From Nonomuraea muscovyensis (lineage in GTDB: Bacteria; Actinomycetota; Actinomycetes; Streptosporangiales; Streptosporangiaceae): a DNA stretch of 64,000 nt. The notes beneath the pieces are model-generated. The model saw only the letters and a list, made by a program, of their open reading frames with translations. It did not search any database and was not told the DNA's origin. Shown here in pieces: positions 42,358-52,400 of this stretch (its first letter is position 1; each line of letters begins with the position of its first letter). The DNA lies in contig NZ_JACHJB010000001.1 in assembly GCF_014207745.1 (NCBI RefSeq), positions 1,922,001 to 1,986,000 of the forward strand. The letters run 5' to 3'. The translations under genes were made by a program, and so were the position numbers.

Positions 42358-43326
42358 ATGGACTACGTGAACCTCGGACGCAGCGGGCTCAAGGTGAGCC
42401 CGCTCTGCCTCGGCACGATGAACTTCGGCCCCGTGACCAGCGAGGAAGACTCCTTCGCGATCATGGACCGGGCTCACGAGTTGGGCTTGAACTTCTTCGA
42501 CACAGCAAACGTCTACGGCTGGAAGCAGGGCGAGGGGATCACCGAGAAGATCCTCGGCAACTGGTTCGCCAAGGGTGGCGGTCGCAGGGAGAAGACCGTC
42601 ATCGCGACCAAGCTCTACGGGTCGATGGGCGACTGGCCCAACGACAACCTGCTGTCCGCGCTGAACATCCGCCGCGCCTGCGACGCCTCGCTCAAGCGGA
42701 TGCAGACCGACTACATCGACATCTACCAGGCCCACCACGTCGACCGGAACACCCCGTTCGACGAGTTCTGGGAGGCCATGGAGGTGCTGCGCCAGCAGGG
42801 CAAGATCCTGTACGTCGGCTCGTCCAACTTCGCGGGCTGGCACGTCGCCAAGGCCCAGGAGACCGCGGCCCGGCGCGGCACGTTCGGCCTGGTCAGCGAG
42901 CAGTCGCACTACAACCTGCTGACCCGGGCGGTGGAGCTGGAGGTGCTGCCCGCCTGCGAGGACTACGGCCTCGGCGTCATCCCGTGGAGCCCGCTGGCCG
43001 GTGGCCTGCTCGGCGGCGTGCTGCGCAAGACCGACAAGGGCCGCTCCGCGACCGAGAACATGGTCAAGGAGCTCGACAAGCACCGCGACAAGATCGAGCA
43101 GTTCGAGAAGTTCTGCGACGAGCTGGGCGAGGAGCCGGCGTACGTGGCGCTGGCGTGGCTGCTCACGCGGCCGGCGGTCACCGCGCCGATCATCGGCCCG
43201 CGCACGATCGAGCAGCTCGACGGCACCATGCGGACCCTGGAGATCAGGCTGGACGAGCAGGCGCTGGCCCGGCTCGACGAGATCTTCCCGGGGCACCGGA
43301 CGGCGCCGGAGGACTACGCCTGGTAG
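42358..43326 (+). CDS. aldo/keto reductase
   Basis: 322-residue NADPH-dependent (alpha/beta)8-barrel oxidoreductase. The catalytic tetrad is visible: Asp48 and Tyr53 in FFDTANVYG, Lys85 in VIATKLYG and His126 in IYQAHHVD. SPLAGGLLGG and PIIGPRTIEQLDG belong to the cofactor-binding end. It is close to the AKR11/YghZ-type group that reduces reactive aldehydes and ketones. The start is probably leaderless. Control by a MerR-type protein through the 18-bp palindrome is inferred. Confidence 0.95.
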   Translation: MDYVNLGRSGLKVSPLCLGTMNFGPVTSEEDSFAIMDRAHELGLNFFDTANVYGWKQGEGITEKILGNWFAKGGGRREKTVIATKLYGSMGDWPNDNLLSALNIRRACDASLKRMQTDYIDIYQAHHVDRNTPFDEFWEAMEVLRQQGKILYVGSSNFAGWHVAKAQETAARRGTFGLVSEQSHYNLLTRAVELEVLPACEDYGLGVIPWSPLAGGLLGGVLRKTDKGRSATENMVKELDKHRDKIEQFEKFCDELGEEPAYVALAWLLTRPAVTAPIIGPRTIEQLDGTMRTLEIRLDEQALARLDEIFPGHRTAPEDYAW

Positions 43327-43338
43327 TCGCCCGCCGGG

Positions 43339-43422
43339 TCAGCTCAGCAACGCGCCGACGACCACGATGAGCAGGAGCAGGCCGAGGACGACGGGCAGCA
43401 GCCAGGAGCGAGGACGGTCCAC
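43339..43422 (-). CDS. 27-residue membrane mini-protein
   Basis: GTG at 43422 opens a 27-residue frame, VDRPRSWLLPVV followed by a continuous Leu/Val helix and ending GALLS. A basic N-terminus and a single membrane helix are the hallmarks of real small membrane proteins. It lies 10 nt after the RNA phosphoesterase stop with TTAGG before it, so it may be translated from the same mRNA. Confidence 0.45.
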   Translation of the reverse strand: MDRPRSWLLPVVLGLLLLIVVVGALLS

Positions 43423-43432
43423 GTGCTGGAGC

Positions 43433-43990
43433 CTAATCGGGCCGGGAGGGTGCCAGCACCCATTCGGCCAGTGACTCGTACCTCACGTGGGCGCCCTGGT
43501 GGCTGCGGACGAGCCGGACGGACTCCGCCCGCCACGGCGAGCCGCTGAACCACTCCAGCGACTCGACCAGCGGGCGGAGGTCCGTCTCCGCCTTGGCCCT
43601 GGCCAGGGTGAGGTGCGGGTGGAATCGCTTGTCGTCGGTCTGCGCGGCGCCGGCCCGGCGGGCTCCCGCCCGGACCGAGTCGGCCAGCCGGGTCATCGGG
43701 TCGCCGGACAGCCCGGCCCAGAAGACGCGGGCCCGCCGCAGCGACGAGAACGCCCCGAACCCGGTGAAGGCCAGGTCCAGGGCCGCGTGCCGGCGCACGG
43801 CCCGCGCCAGGCGCGTCTCCAGCTCGGGCAGGGCGCTCTCGGGCACCTCGCCGAAGAACCCCAGCGTGATGTGCCAGGTGGCGCGCTCGGGCCAGCGCAG
43901 GCCGGGCACCTGCCCGACGTGCGGCGCGATCGCGCGCTCGATCTCGTCGAGCACCCCCGCAGGCGGCACGACGGCCGCGAAGAGCCTCAT
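43433..43990 (-). CDS. thpR: RNA 2',3'-cyclic phosphodiesterase (2'-5' RNA ligase family)
   Basis: 185 residues of the 2H phosphoesterase fold. The two catalytic HxTx motifs are WHITLGFFG (His40) and FHPHLTLAR (near residue 127). MRLFAAVVPP at the start and QGAHVRYESLAEW at the end match the ThpR family, which hydrolyses 2',3'-cyclic phosphates in RNA processing. The ATG at 43990 begins the canonical MRLF. The longer upstream frame is a shadow. Confidence 0.95.
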   Translation of the reverse strand: MRLFAAVVPPAGVLDEIERAIAPHVGQVPGLRWPERATWHITLGFFGEVPESALPELETRLARAVRRHAALDLAFTGFGAFSSLRRARVFWAGLSGDPMTRLADSVRAGARRAGAAQTDDKRFHPHLTLARAKAETDLRPLVESLEWFSGSPWRAESVRLVRSHQGAHVRYESLAEWVLAPSRPD

Positions 43991-44016
43991 GCCATCCGAT
44001 TCTGCAACCCGCCGGG

Positions 44017-45240
44017 TCAGGCCGCGAGCGCCATCGGCCCGCGCACGCGCGCCCCGATCAACCGGGTCAGCAGCACGGCCAGCCCGACGCCCACCAGCAC
44101 GAGCATGCCGGAGAGCATCACACCGGCTCGCGGCCCGCCCAGCTCGGACAGCCACCCGACCAGCGGCGCGCCGATCGGGGCGCCGCCGGTGAACACCAGC
44201 ATGTAGATGCCCATCACCCGGCCCCGCATCTCGGGCGAGGTGGCGAGCTGGACGCCGGCGTTCGCGGCCGTGTTGACCGTGATGAGCGCGACCCCGGTCG
44301 GGATCAACAGCAGCAGGTAGGCCGGGTAGAACGGGGCCAGCCCCGTCGCCACCTGGAACAGCCCGAACCCGATCGCGCCGGCCATGAGCAGCCTGCGAGA
44401 CGGCCGGGCCCGCCGGGCGGCGAGCAGGGCCCCGCCGAGCGCGCCCACGGCGAACATGCTGGACGCCAGGCCGAACGAGGACGCCCCCGCGTGGAAGACC
44501 TCGCGGGCCATGAGCGCGATCGACATCGAGAACGACTGCGCGAACATCGAGACGAACCCGATCAGCAGCACCGGCATGAGCAGTTCCTCGCGCTCCAGCA
44601 CGTAGCGCAGCCCCTCGCGGAGCTGGCCCTTGGCGCGCGGCACCGGGTCGGACAGATGGAGCTCCGACTTGCGCATGAAGACCAGGCTGGAGATGACGCC
44701 GGCGAACGTGAGCGCGTTGATCAGGAACAGCGGCCCGGTGCCCCCGAGCACGTAGATCAGCACACCGGCGATGGCCGGGCCGACCACGCGGGCCAGGTTG
44801 AAGATCGAGCTGTTGAGCGCGATCGCGTTGGACAGGTCCTGCCGGCCGACCATCTCGACCACGAACGCCTGCCGGGTCGGCACCTCGACGCAGGAGATCA
44901 GGCCGAGGACGAACGCCATCACGTACACGTGCCAGACCTGCGCGGCGCCGGTCATCGTCAGCACGCCGATCGTCAGCGCGAGCCCGGCCATCAGCGACTG
45001 GGCGGCTATGAGGATGGGGCGCTTGGGGTAGCGGTCGGCGAGCACGCCGCCGAACATCCCGAAGAACAGCATGGGGAGGAACTGCAGCGCGGTCGCCATG
45101 CCGAGGGCCGCCGCGCTGCCACCGGTGAGCTCCAGCACCAGCCAGTCCTGGGCTGTGCGCTGTAGCCAGGTGCCGACGTTGGAGACGGCACCGCCGGCCG
45201 CGAACATGCGGTAGTTGCGAATCTTGAGCGACCGGAACAT
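44017..45240 (-). CDS. MFS exporter (MFS_3) under MarR control
   Basis: 407 residues with 12 membrane helices. FRSLKIRNYRMFAAGGAVSN, then VGTWLQRTAQDWLVLELTGG, is the hallmark start of this subgroup, and GGVLADRYPKRPILI is the MFS loop motif. Probably exports a toxic or signalling compound. The ATG at 45240 lies 23 nt after the MarR stop on the same strand. The MarR-exporter pairing implies derepression by the exported ligand. Confidence 0.93.
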   Translation of the reverse strand: MFRSLKIRNYRMFAAGGAVSNVGTWLQRTAQDWLVLELTGGSAAALGMATALQFLPMLFFGMFGGVLADRYPKRPILIAAQSLMAGLALTIGVLTMTGAAQVWHVYVMAFVLGLISCVEVPTRQAFVVEMVGRQDLSNAIALNSSIFNLARVVGPAIAGVLIYVLGGTGPLFLINALTFAGVISSLVFMRKSELHLSDPVPRAKGQLREGLRYVLEREELLMPVLLIGFVSMFAQSFSMSIALMAREVFHAGASSFGLASSMFAVGALGGALLAARRARPSRRLLMAGAIGFGLFQVATGLAPFYPAYLLLLIPTGVALITVNTAANAGVQLATSPEMRGRVMGIYMLVFTGGAPIGAPLVGWLSELGGPRAGVMLSGMLVLVGVGLAVLLTRLIGARVRGPMALAA

Positions 45241-45263
45241 CCCGGTCCTGGGTTGTTCGGGCT

Positions 45264-45713
45264 CTATATCCTGCTGAGCTTCTCCAGTATGGGCGCCGCC
45301 TGCCTGAGGATGGCCCGCTCCTCTGGTGTCAGCTCCTTCAGCCGCTGCGTCAGCCACGCTTCCTTGCGGCGTCGCTCCTCCTTCAGCAGCTTCTGGGCGG
45401 CCTCGGTCACGGTCACGGTCACCTGGCGCCGGTCGGTCGAGTGCGGGGTGCGCGACACCAGGCCGCGCTCCTCGAGCGCCGCGATCACGCGCGTCATCGA
45501 GGGCGGCTGCACCTTCTCGAGCTCGGCCAACTCGCCGGGGGTTATCCCGGAGTGCCGTTCCACCGCGGCGAGCGTCGCGAACTGCGTGGGAGTCAGCGAG
45601 TGGGCCGCCGCCTGTCGTCGTAGGCGCCTGGTCAACCGCGCCAGCGACACGCGCAGGGCGGATGCCAGGCCTGCGTCGCTGCGCAGGCTTGTCTGTGGGG
45701 TGTTGGTTAGCAT
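45264..45713 (-). CDS. MarR-family transcriptional regulator
   Basis: 149 residues with the winged-HTH core at 35-105 (LTPTQFATLAAVERHSGITP, MTRVIAALEERGLV, DRRQVTVTVTEAAQKLL) and dimerising helices at both ends. It precedes the MFS gene on the same strand. An inverted repeat spanning its own start codon indicates autorepression of the two-gene operon. Confidence 0.95.
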   Translation of the reverse strand: MLTNTPQTSLRSDAGLASALRVSLARLTRRLRRQAAAHSLTPTQFATLAAVERHSGITPGELAELEKVQPPSMTRVIAALEERGLVSRTPHSTDRRQVTVTVTEAAQKLLKEERRRKEAWLTQRLKELTPEERAILRQAAPILEKLSRI

Positions 45714-45733
45714 GAGTCATTACCTTTGCTAAC
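45706..45733. promoter_or_regulatory. inverted repeat at the MarR start, autoregulatory operator
   Basis: GTTAGCA and TGCTAAC are perfect inverse arms separated by 14 nt, with centres 21 bp apart or two helix turns. One arm overlaps the MarR start codon. TATAGT on the minus strand just upstream could be the -10 box. Confidence 0.6.
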
Positions 45734-45790
45734 TATACGGCATGGCAAGATATTTCCCCGATCCTTCGTCGTCTCACCTTGTGATACACC

Positions 45791-45821
45791 GAGGCCGCCC
45801 CCCGCGCGAGAGGGCGGCCTC
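45791..45821. terminator. terminator hairpin after the NCS2 permease gene
   Basis: GAGGCCGCCC and GGGCGGCCTC form a perfect 10-bp stem with an 11-nt loop, 8 nt beyond the permease stop on the minus strand. Confidence 0.75.
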
Positions 45822-45829
45822 GACCGGTG

Positions 45830-47281
45830 TCAGAGCCCGAGCAGCGCCTTGATCGGGCCGAGCGCGAAGTAGAGCACGAAGAGCAGCGTGACCACCCACA
45901 GCAGCGGGTGGATCTCCCGCGCCTTGCCCCGCACGATCTTGATGAACACGTAGCTGATGAAGCCGGCGCCGACGCCGTTCGAGATCGAGTACGTGAACGG
46001 CATGACCACGATGGTGAGGAACGCCGGGATGGCGATCTCGTAGTCGGTGAAGTCGATCTCGCGCACCGAGGTCATCATGAGGAAGCCCACCACGACCAGG
46101 GCCGGCGCCGCGGCCTCGTGCGGCACGATCACGACCAGCGGCGCGAAGAAGATGGCGCCCAGGAACAGCAGACCGGTCACCACGCTGGCCAGGCCGGTGC
46201 GCGCGCCCTCGCCGACGCCGGCCGCCGACTCGATGTAGGTGGTGTTGGACGACACCGAGCCCGCGCCGCCGACGGCCGCGCCGAGCGAGTCGACGAGCAG
46301 GATCTCCTTCGTGCGCGGCAGCGTCCCGTCCTCCCGGAGCAGCCCGGCCTGGCGGCCGACGCCGACCATGGTGCCCATGGTGTCGAAGAAGTCGGTGATG
46401 AGCAGGGTGAACACGAAGAGCACGGCGAGCAGCACCGACACCTGGCTGAACGCGCCGAACGGGTCGAACTCGGTGAAGAGCGTCAAGGGGTTGTGGAAGC
46501 CGATGATCTCACTCGGCTTGGGCACGGTGGGCTGGTTGAGCTGCCAGCCGCCGGGGTTCTCGGCGGAGAACCTGCCGACCCGTGCGACGAGCTCGACGAT
46601 CACCGCCAGCACGGTCGTGCTCACGATGCCGATGAGGATGGCGCCCTTGACCCTGCGCGCCACCAGCCCTGCCGTGACGAGCAGGCCCACCAGGAAGACG
46701 AAGATCGGCCAGGAGGTGAGGCTGCCGCCGATGCCCATCTCCAGGGCCGGACCACCGGTCGCACGACGGACGAAGCCCGCGTCGACGAAGCCGATCAGCG
46801 CGATGAACAAGCCGATGCCCACGCTGATCGCGGTCTTCAACTCGGTGGGGATCGCGTGGAAGACCGCCACCCGGAAGCCGGTCAGCACCAGGACGCCGAT
46901 GATGACGCCTTCGAGGAACACCAGCCCCATGGCGGCTTCCCAGGTCATCACGGGGGCGATGCTGAAGGCCACGAACGCGTTGATGCCGAGCCCGGCCGCC
47001 ATCGCGAAGGGCACCCGGGCGACCGTCCCCATGAGGATGGTCATGACGCCGGCCACGAAGGCCGTGCCCGCCGCCACGAGCGCCACGTTCGGCCCCGCCG
47101 TGCCGTCGCCGATGTACTGCTTCTGGACGTCCTGGGCCGTGGCGATGATGATCGGATTCAGCACGACGATGTAGGCCATCGTGAAGAACGTGGCGAGCCC
47201 GCCCCGTATCTCACGGGAGAAGGTGGACTCACGTGCGCTGATGCCGAAGAAATGATCGAGTCTGCTCTTCAAGTCACTCAC
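45830..47281 (-). CDS. NCS2 purine permease (AzgA/PbuG-like)
   Basis: 483 residues with about 13 membrane helices. MAYIVVLNP in helix 1, VPFAMAAGLGINAFVAF, GVIIGVLVLTGFR, TDFFDTMGTMVGVGRQAGLL and SNTTYIESAAGVGEGARTGL are the signatures of the hypoxanthine/guanine/adenine branch of NCS2 (AzgA, PbuG, GhxP). It imports purine bases with protons. GTG at 47281 has no strong ribosome site. Divergent from a DUF2530 gene, a neighbourhood I associate with actinobacteria generally. Confidence 0.94.
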   Translation of the reverse strand: MSDLKSRLDHFFGISARESTFSREIRGGLATFFTMAYIVVLNPIIIATAQDVQKQYIGDGTAGPNVALVAAGTAFVAGVMTILMGTVARVPFAMAAGLGINAFVAFSIAPVMTWEAAMGLVFLEGVIIGVLVLTGFRVAVFHAIPTELKTAISVGIGLFIALIGFVDAGFVRRATGGPALEMGIGGSLTSWPIFVFLVGLLVTAGLVARRVKGAILIGIVSTTVLAVIVELVARVGRFSAENPGGWQLNQPTVPKPSEIIGFHNPLTLFTEFDPFGAFSQVSVLLAVLFVFTLLITDFFDTMGTMVGVGRQAGLLREDGTLPRTKEILLVDSLGAAVGGAGSVSSNTTYIESAAGVGEGARTGLASVVTGLLFLGAIFFAPLVVIVPHEAAAPALVVVGFLMMTSVREIDFTDYEIAIPAFLTIVVMPFTYSISNGVGAGFISYVFIKIVRGKAREIHPLLWVVTLLFVLYFALGPIKALLGL

Positions 47282-47364
47282 GCGCGAAGCGTAGACGGGA
47301 CCTTACGGTACGCCAAAAGTGCTGGTGACCGTATCGAGACCTGATTGGAAGCTAGGGTGGACGT

Positions 47365-47598
47365 GTGAAGCAGGAGTGGCACCCCGATCCCGAGCCGATC
47401 GAGACCAACGACACGGCCACCGTCGCCGTCGGCATCGGCCTGTGGGTGCTCGCGCTCGTCGCCCTGCTGATCTTCCGTCCCGCTCCGGAGCACTCGTGGT
47501 GGATCTGGACGTGCGTCGCCGGCGTGGTCCTCGGCCTGATGGGACTGGCGTACGTGCGCAGGCGCGAATCCCAGCGGGAGGTTCCCGGCGACAGGTGA
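47365..47598 (+). CDS. DUF2530 small membrane protein
   Basis: 77 residues with two membrane helices (about 20-37 and 44-63) separated by PAPEHSWWIW, and a charged C-terminus. This pattern is the actinobacterial DUF2530 family, function unknown. GTG at 47365 is probably leaderless: TAGGGT lies 6 nt upstream. Confidence 0.88.
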   Translation: MKQEWHPDPEPIETNDTATVAVGIGLWVLALVALLIFRPAPEHSWWIWTCVAGVVLGLMGLAYVRRRESQREVPGDR

Positions 47599-47690
47599 CA
47601 TTCGTCATCCCCGACTCATCCCGGAAGTCAGCGACAAGAGCTGTTAGACGCCACTACCTGCGTAAAACCGGCTTCGGCATGCTGATGGGC

Positions 47691-49202
47691 ATGAAGAAGA
47701 CCCTGCTCACCTTCGTCCTGTGCGCGACCGCTCTCGCCGGATGCGGCAGCGCGGAAGACCCCGCCAAGCCCGCCGCCGACCCCGCCGCGAAGAGCACCGA
47801 CCGGTCGCCCGGCCGGCCGGCCGAGGACACGGGCACGGTCGCCTGGAGCACGTGCACGGGCCTGACCGGCCCCGACGGCAAGCCCGCCGCGCCTGACCCG
47901 TCCGTCGAGTGCGGCACCATCAAGGTGCCGCTCGACTACGCCAAGCCCGACGGCGAGCAGATCGGCCTGGCGCTGATCCGCGTCAAGGCCACCACCGACG
48001 ACAGGCTCGGCTCCCTGGTGTTCAACTTCGGCGGGCCGGGCGGCTCCGGGGTCGACACCCTGGCCCTGGCCGCCAAGGCGTTCGCCGGGCTGGGCACCCG
48101 CTACGACCTCGTCAGCTTCGACCCGCGCGGCGTCGACCGCAGCGCCGGCGTCAGGTGCGGCGGCGAGGTCGAACGCCTCCTCGCCGCCGGCTCCGACGCC
48201 GACGGCGAGAAGCTGACCAAGCAGTTCACCGCCGCCTGCGAGAAGGACTCCGGCAAGATCCTGCCGTACGTCGGCACCGTCAACGCCGCCAAGGACCTCG
48301 AACGGCTGCGCGCCGCGCTCGGCGACGACCAGCTCAACTACTTCGGCCTCTCGTACGGCACGCACCTCGGCGCCGTCTACGCCACCCACTTCCCGAAGAA
48401 CGTCGGCAGGTTCGTCCTCGACAGCGCCTACGACCCGACGGTGACGTTCGAGGAGCGGGCCGTCACCCAGGCGACCGGCTTCGCCACCTCCTTCGAGGCG
48501 TTCGCCAAGGACTGCGTCGCGCAGGGCTGCGACCTCGGCAGGACCACCGCCGAGGTGAAGGCGAACGTCGAGGCGCTGGTGGAGGGGCTGAAGACCAAGC
48601 CGCTCAAGGTCGGCTCGCGCACCCTCACCCACGGTCTCGGCCAGCTCGCCGTCATCACCCCGTTGTACGCCAAGGCCACCTGGCCGATGCTGGAGCAGGC
48701 CGCCGCGTCCGCGATGAAGGGCGACGGCGCCACGCTGCTGGCGCTGGCCGACTCCTACACCGGCCGCAAGCCCGACGGCACGTACTCGACCATGCTCACC
48801 AGCCTGCAGGCGATCAACTGCGTCGACAGCGCCGAGCGCCCCGGCCGCGCCGAGACCGCCGCGATCAACAAGAAGGTCGAGAAGGTCTTCCCCGTCCTCG
48901 CCAGCGAGACCCCGGTCATGGCCTGCTCGTACTGGCCGGCGAAGGGCGACGACGAGGCCAAGCGGATCGACGCCACCGGCTCGGCCCCGATCGTCGTCAT
49001 CGGCGGCAAGGGCGACCCGGCCACGCCGTACCAGTGGGCGGTCAGCCTGAACAAGCTGCTCAAGACCGGTGTCCTGATCACCTACGAGGGCGAGGGCCAC
49101 GGCGCCTACCTCAGCGGCAGCTCGTGCATCATGCGCCTGGTCGACACGTACGTCCTGAGCGGCAAGGTCCCGGCCGCGAACACCTCCTGCCCCGCCGCCT
49201 GA
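47691..49202 (+). CDS. secreted alpha/beta-hydrolase, TAP-like tripeptidyl aminopeptidase
   Basis: 503 residues. A signal peptide with lipobox TALAGC makes it a likely lipoprotein. The catalytic domain has FNFGGPGGSGVD (oxyanion region), NYFGLSYGTHLGAVYA (nucleophile Ser in GLSYG), SFDPRGVDRS, KGDPATPYQWA (Asp) and EGEGHGAYLSGSSCI (His), all typical of the Streptomyces SlpD/E and TAP family. It probably trims tripeptides from secreted proteins or peptides. The start may instead be at 47679. Tandem repeats and a terminator hairpin follow the stop. Confidence 0.9.
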   Translation: MKKTLLTFVLCATALAGCGSAEDPAKPAADPAAKSTDRSPGRPAEDTGTVAWSTCTGLTGPDGKPAAPDPSVECGTIKVPLDYAKPDGEQIGLALIRVKATTDDRLGSLVFNFGGPGGSGVDTLALAAKAFAGLGTRYDLVSFDPRGVDRSAGVRCGGEVERLLAAGSDADGEKLTKQFTAACEKDSGKILPYVGTVNAAKDLERLRAALGDDQLNYFGLSYGTHLGAVYATHFPKNVGRFVLDSAYDPTVTFEERAVTQATGFATSFEAFAKDCVAQGCDLGRTTAEVKANVEALVEGLKTKPLKVGSRTLTHGLGQLAVITPLYAKATWPMLEQAAASAMKGDGATLLALADSYTGRKPDGTYSTMLTSLQAINCVDSAERPGRAETAAINKKVEKVFPVLASETPVMACSYWPAKGDDEAKRIDATGSAPIVVIGGKGDPATPYQWAVSLNKLLKTGVLITYEGEGHGAYLSGSSCIMRLVDTYVLSGKVPAANTSCPAA

Positions 49203-49224
49203 CCGCACCCCTCCGACCGCCGCC

Positions 49225-49312
49225 CCGCCTGAGCACGGCCCGTCCGGCCAGGCCCCGCCTGATCACAGGCTGCCTGATGAGGCCCCGCCTGATCACGGCC
49301 CGCCTGAGCACC
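49225..49312 (+). repeat. degenerate tandem repeats after the TAP-like gene
   Basis: The motif CCCCGCCTGATCAC and close variants (CCCGCCTGAGCAC, GGCTGCCTGATGA) recur four or five times over about 90 bp between the stop codon and the terminator. Confidence 0.65.
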
Positions 49313-49316
49313 CCCC

Positions 49317-49345
49317 GGCGCCGCCACCTCCGAGGTGACGGCGCC
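49317..49345. terminator. bidirectional terminator hairpin
   Basis: GGCGCCGCCACCTC and GAGGTGACGGCGCC form a 14-bp stem with one mismatch around a very short loop, between the TAP-like gene and the convergent HSP90-like gene. Confidence 0.7.
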
Positions 49346-49410
49346 GTCCGGCGTCCCGGCGGCGGGAAGCGTGCGCACGGGACCTGGGGACAGGCCGCGA
49401 AACAGCGGCC

Positions 49411-52400
49411 TCAGGACAGGTCGGCCTCGGCGAGCAGGAGGGGGACGGCGGCAGGGTCGCGCAGCAGGGCCGCCACGGCGAGCCGGTCGTTCCACTGCCC
49501 GGTGGCCCAGGCCAGCCCGCGCGCCAGGCCATCCATCCCGGTGCAGTGCACGGCGCCCTCGAAGAACCGCCACGTGCACGCCACCCCGTCCACCAGCAGC
49601 TTCTCGTGCTCGACGTAGGTCTCGGGGGCCGTCGGGAGCAGGGAGCGGACCTCGGGCGGCACCGGCCGGACGGCGCCCTCGGAGGTGACCTCGCCGGTGG
49701 CCAGCTCGCCGGCGAGCGGCAGGTCGAGCAGCTCCGACAGCGCCTCGGCCAGGTCGTAGGGGGCGAGCACCAGCGGCCGGTCGGCGACGAGCTGCAACAG
49801 GTCGGGCGCCTCCACCACGACGGCGTCGTCGGCCGGGGCCACCACGATGTCGCCGTGCAGCACCGCGCGCACCCGGGAGGGCGGCGCCACCCGCTCCGGC
49901 TCGACGCCCGCCAGCGCCATCCACAGGGCGCGCAACTGGGCCCGGTCGACCTCGACGGACTCGTCGGCCATCAGGTCGAGCAGCTCCTCGGGACCGCCGT
50001 GGGAGGCCAGCAGCTCGGCCAGCGTGGTGCGCACACCCAGCATGGCCAGCGCGCCCTCATCGAGCCCGGCGGGCGCGTCGGCGTAGAGGCCCTGCAGCAG
50101 CGGATCGGCGCCGGGCAGCCGCAGCTCGCGCGGCCGGCGGCCGTCGAGCACGGGGTGCCCGGCCAGCCACCACGCGGTGTAGGACGGCACCTCGACGCCG
50201 CCGACGCGCAGCGGGTGCAGCGCGGCCCGCAACGGCGGCCTGGTGAGCAGCGCCAGCGCGGCCGGCCAGTCGGCGACCAGCTCCAGGTCGCGCACGGCCG
50301 CGAACTCCGCCACGACGGGCGGCACGTCGAGGTCGGGCAGCAGGTCGATGACGTGGTCGAGCCACTCGTCCTCGCCGTCGAGGTCGTGGTCGCAGTCGTC
50401 GTGGTCGAGCAGCACGTCGGAGTCGTGGGCCACGGCGAACCCGTCGAGCACGCCCACCGCCGCCAGCACCCGCGAGCCGTAGGTCTCCACCAGGTCGGCG
50501 GCCACCACGCCGAGGTGGCTGTCGGGCTCGACCAGCTTGGCCAGCGCGCCCTCCCCCAGCATGAGCTCGCCCGCCGGGTAGAGCTCGCCGTCGGCGCCGC
50601 GCAGCGCCAGCGCGGCCAGCCCCGGCGCCTCGCCGGGAGCGAGGCCGGCGGCCTCGACCAGCGACAGCACGGCCCGCGCGACAGGCTCCGGATCGGGGCT
50701 GTCGAGCGACTGGGTGACCGCCTCCTTGGTGAGCGGGTCGTCGAGGATGGTGCGCGGGGTCGCCTCGGCCGCCCCGAGCCGCAGCAGGGCCGGGTGGGCG
50801 GCGTCGGGGTGGACGATGCGCAGCCCGAGCGGCGTCAGGTCGAGCCCGCCGTGCCCGTCGAGCCGCAGGATGAGCGTGCCGCGCGGGCCCCGGACCAGGC
50901 GGCCGTCGGCCAGCGGCACCGGCAGCGCGCCGAGCGACTCGGGGTCGTCGGCGGGCAGCACCTCGTACAGCGAGCGCCACCACGACGGCTCGCGGCCCTC
51001 GACCGCCTCCCCCGACAGCAGGTCGACGACCTCGGCCAGCTCGACCCGGCGCACGCCCAGCGAGACCATCGCCGGGTGCCGGGCGGGCCAGCCGGTGGGC
51101 AGCAGGCCGGGCACGAAGTGGGCGACCGCGGCCAGCAGCTCGGCCGAGCCGGCCACCACGGCCGCCTCGCGGCCCGTGACCACCCAGCCGTCGCCCTGCG
51201 GCTCCCTGGCCGGATGCTCGACGCGCCACTCGGCGTCGGGCTCGTAGACCTCGGCGTCGGCGAACGACGGCGTCTGCACGGCCGGCGCCGGCGCCGACAG
51301 CGCGGGCAGCAGCGGCGTGTCGGGCAACCGCAGCAGGATGGCGCGGCGGATGCGGGCGTCGAGCTCGCCCTTGCCCATGAGCGCGGGCACCAGGTCGAGC
51401 AGCCTGGGGGTGCGCGGCAGCTCGCGCAGCAGCCTGACGTAGGCGTCGGCGACCTTGTCGACGAGGAAGTCGCTCAGCGGGCCCTTGGCCACGTGCCGCC
51501 GGTCGGTGGCCATCGGGAAGGAGGCGATGAGCAGGGCGGGCAGGTCGAGCGGCTCGTCGCTGGGCGTCGGCGCGTGCACCACCGGCGGCACCGTCGCGGG
51601 CAGCGGCCCCGGCTCGCCGGTGCCGGTGTGGGGGACGGCCCAGCGGACCGACCAGTAGGGCCGGGTGCGCTCCTCGGTCGGCCGGTCGGCGAAGAGCGCC
51701 GCCACCTCCTCGGGCGTGAACTCGCCCGAGTCCGACACCACGTGCCAGCCGTCGGCCACCACCGTGCGGACCTCGCCGTCGAGGTCGATCTCGATGGCCG
51801 TCAGCGCGGGCATGCCCAGCGGCAGCGCCGGGCTGGTCTCCGCCAGCATCCGGCGCACCGCCGCAACCGCCGCTTCGTCGCGCAGCGGCAGCCGGACCAA
51901 CGTGTCGAACCCGTCGGGCACGTCCATCGGGTCGGCCGCGAACGGCAGACGCAGCAGCGGCACGTGGCCGGACCGGGAGTCCAGCTCGCCGGCGAGCTCC
52001 GGCACCGTGGACACCAGCGCGGCCGTCTCCTCGCGCGACCAGCGCACCGCCCGCGCGCCGCGCGAGCCGACGGCCGGCGCGTCGCAGACCGACACGACCG
52101 CGGCGAACCCGACACCGAACCGGCCGGCCGCACCCGCCTCGCCGCGTTTGCCGGAGACGCGGAGCGTCGACAGGCTCTCCACGCCGGTGGCGTCGAGGGG
52201 GGCGCCCGTGTTGGCGGCTGTCAGCACGTCGCCGCGCAGGGTCAGCCGGAGCACCCCGGGCACGCCGGCGCGCAGGGCCGCGTCGGCGGCGTTCTGGGCG
52301 AGCTCGACGATCAGCCGGTCACGGTAGCCGCCGAGGGCGAAGTCCTCCTCGGCGTTGGCGTCCTCGCGGAAACGGGCGGGCGAGGCCGTCCACGCGGCGA

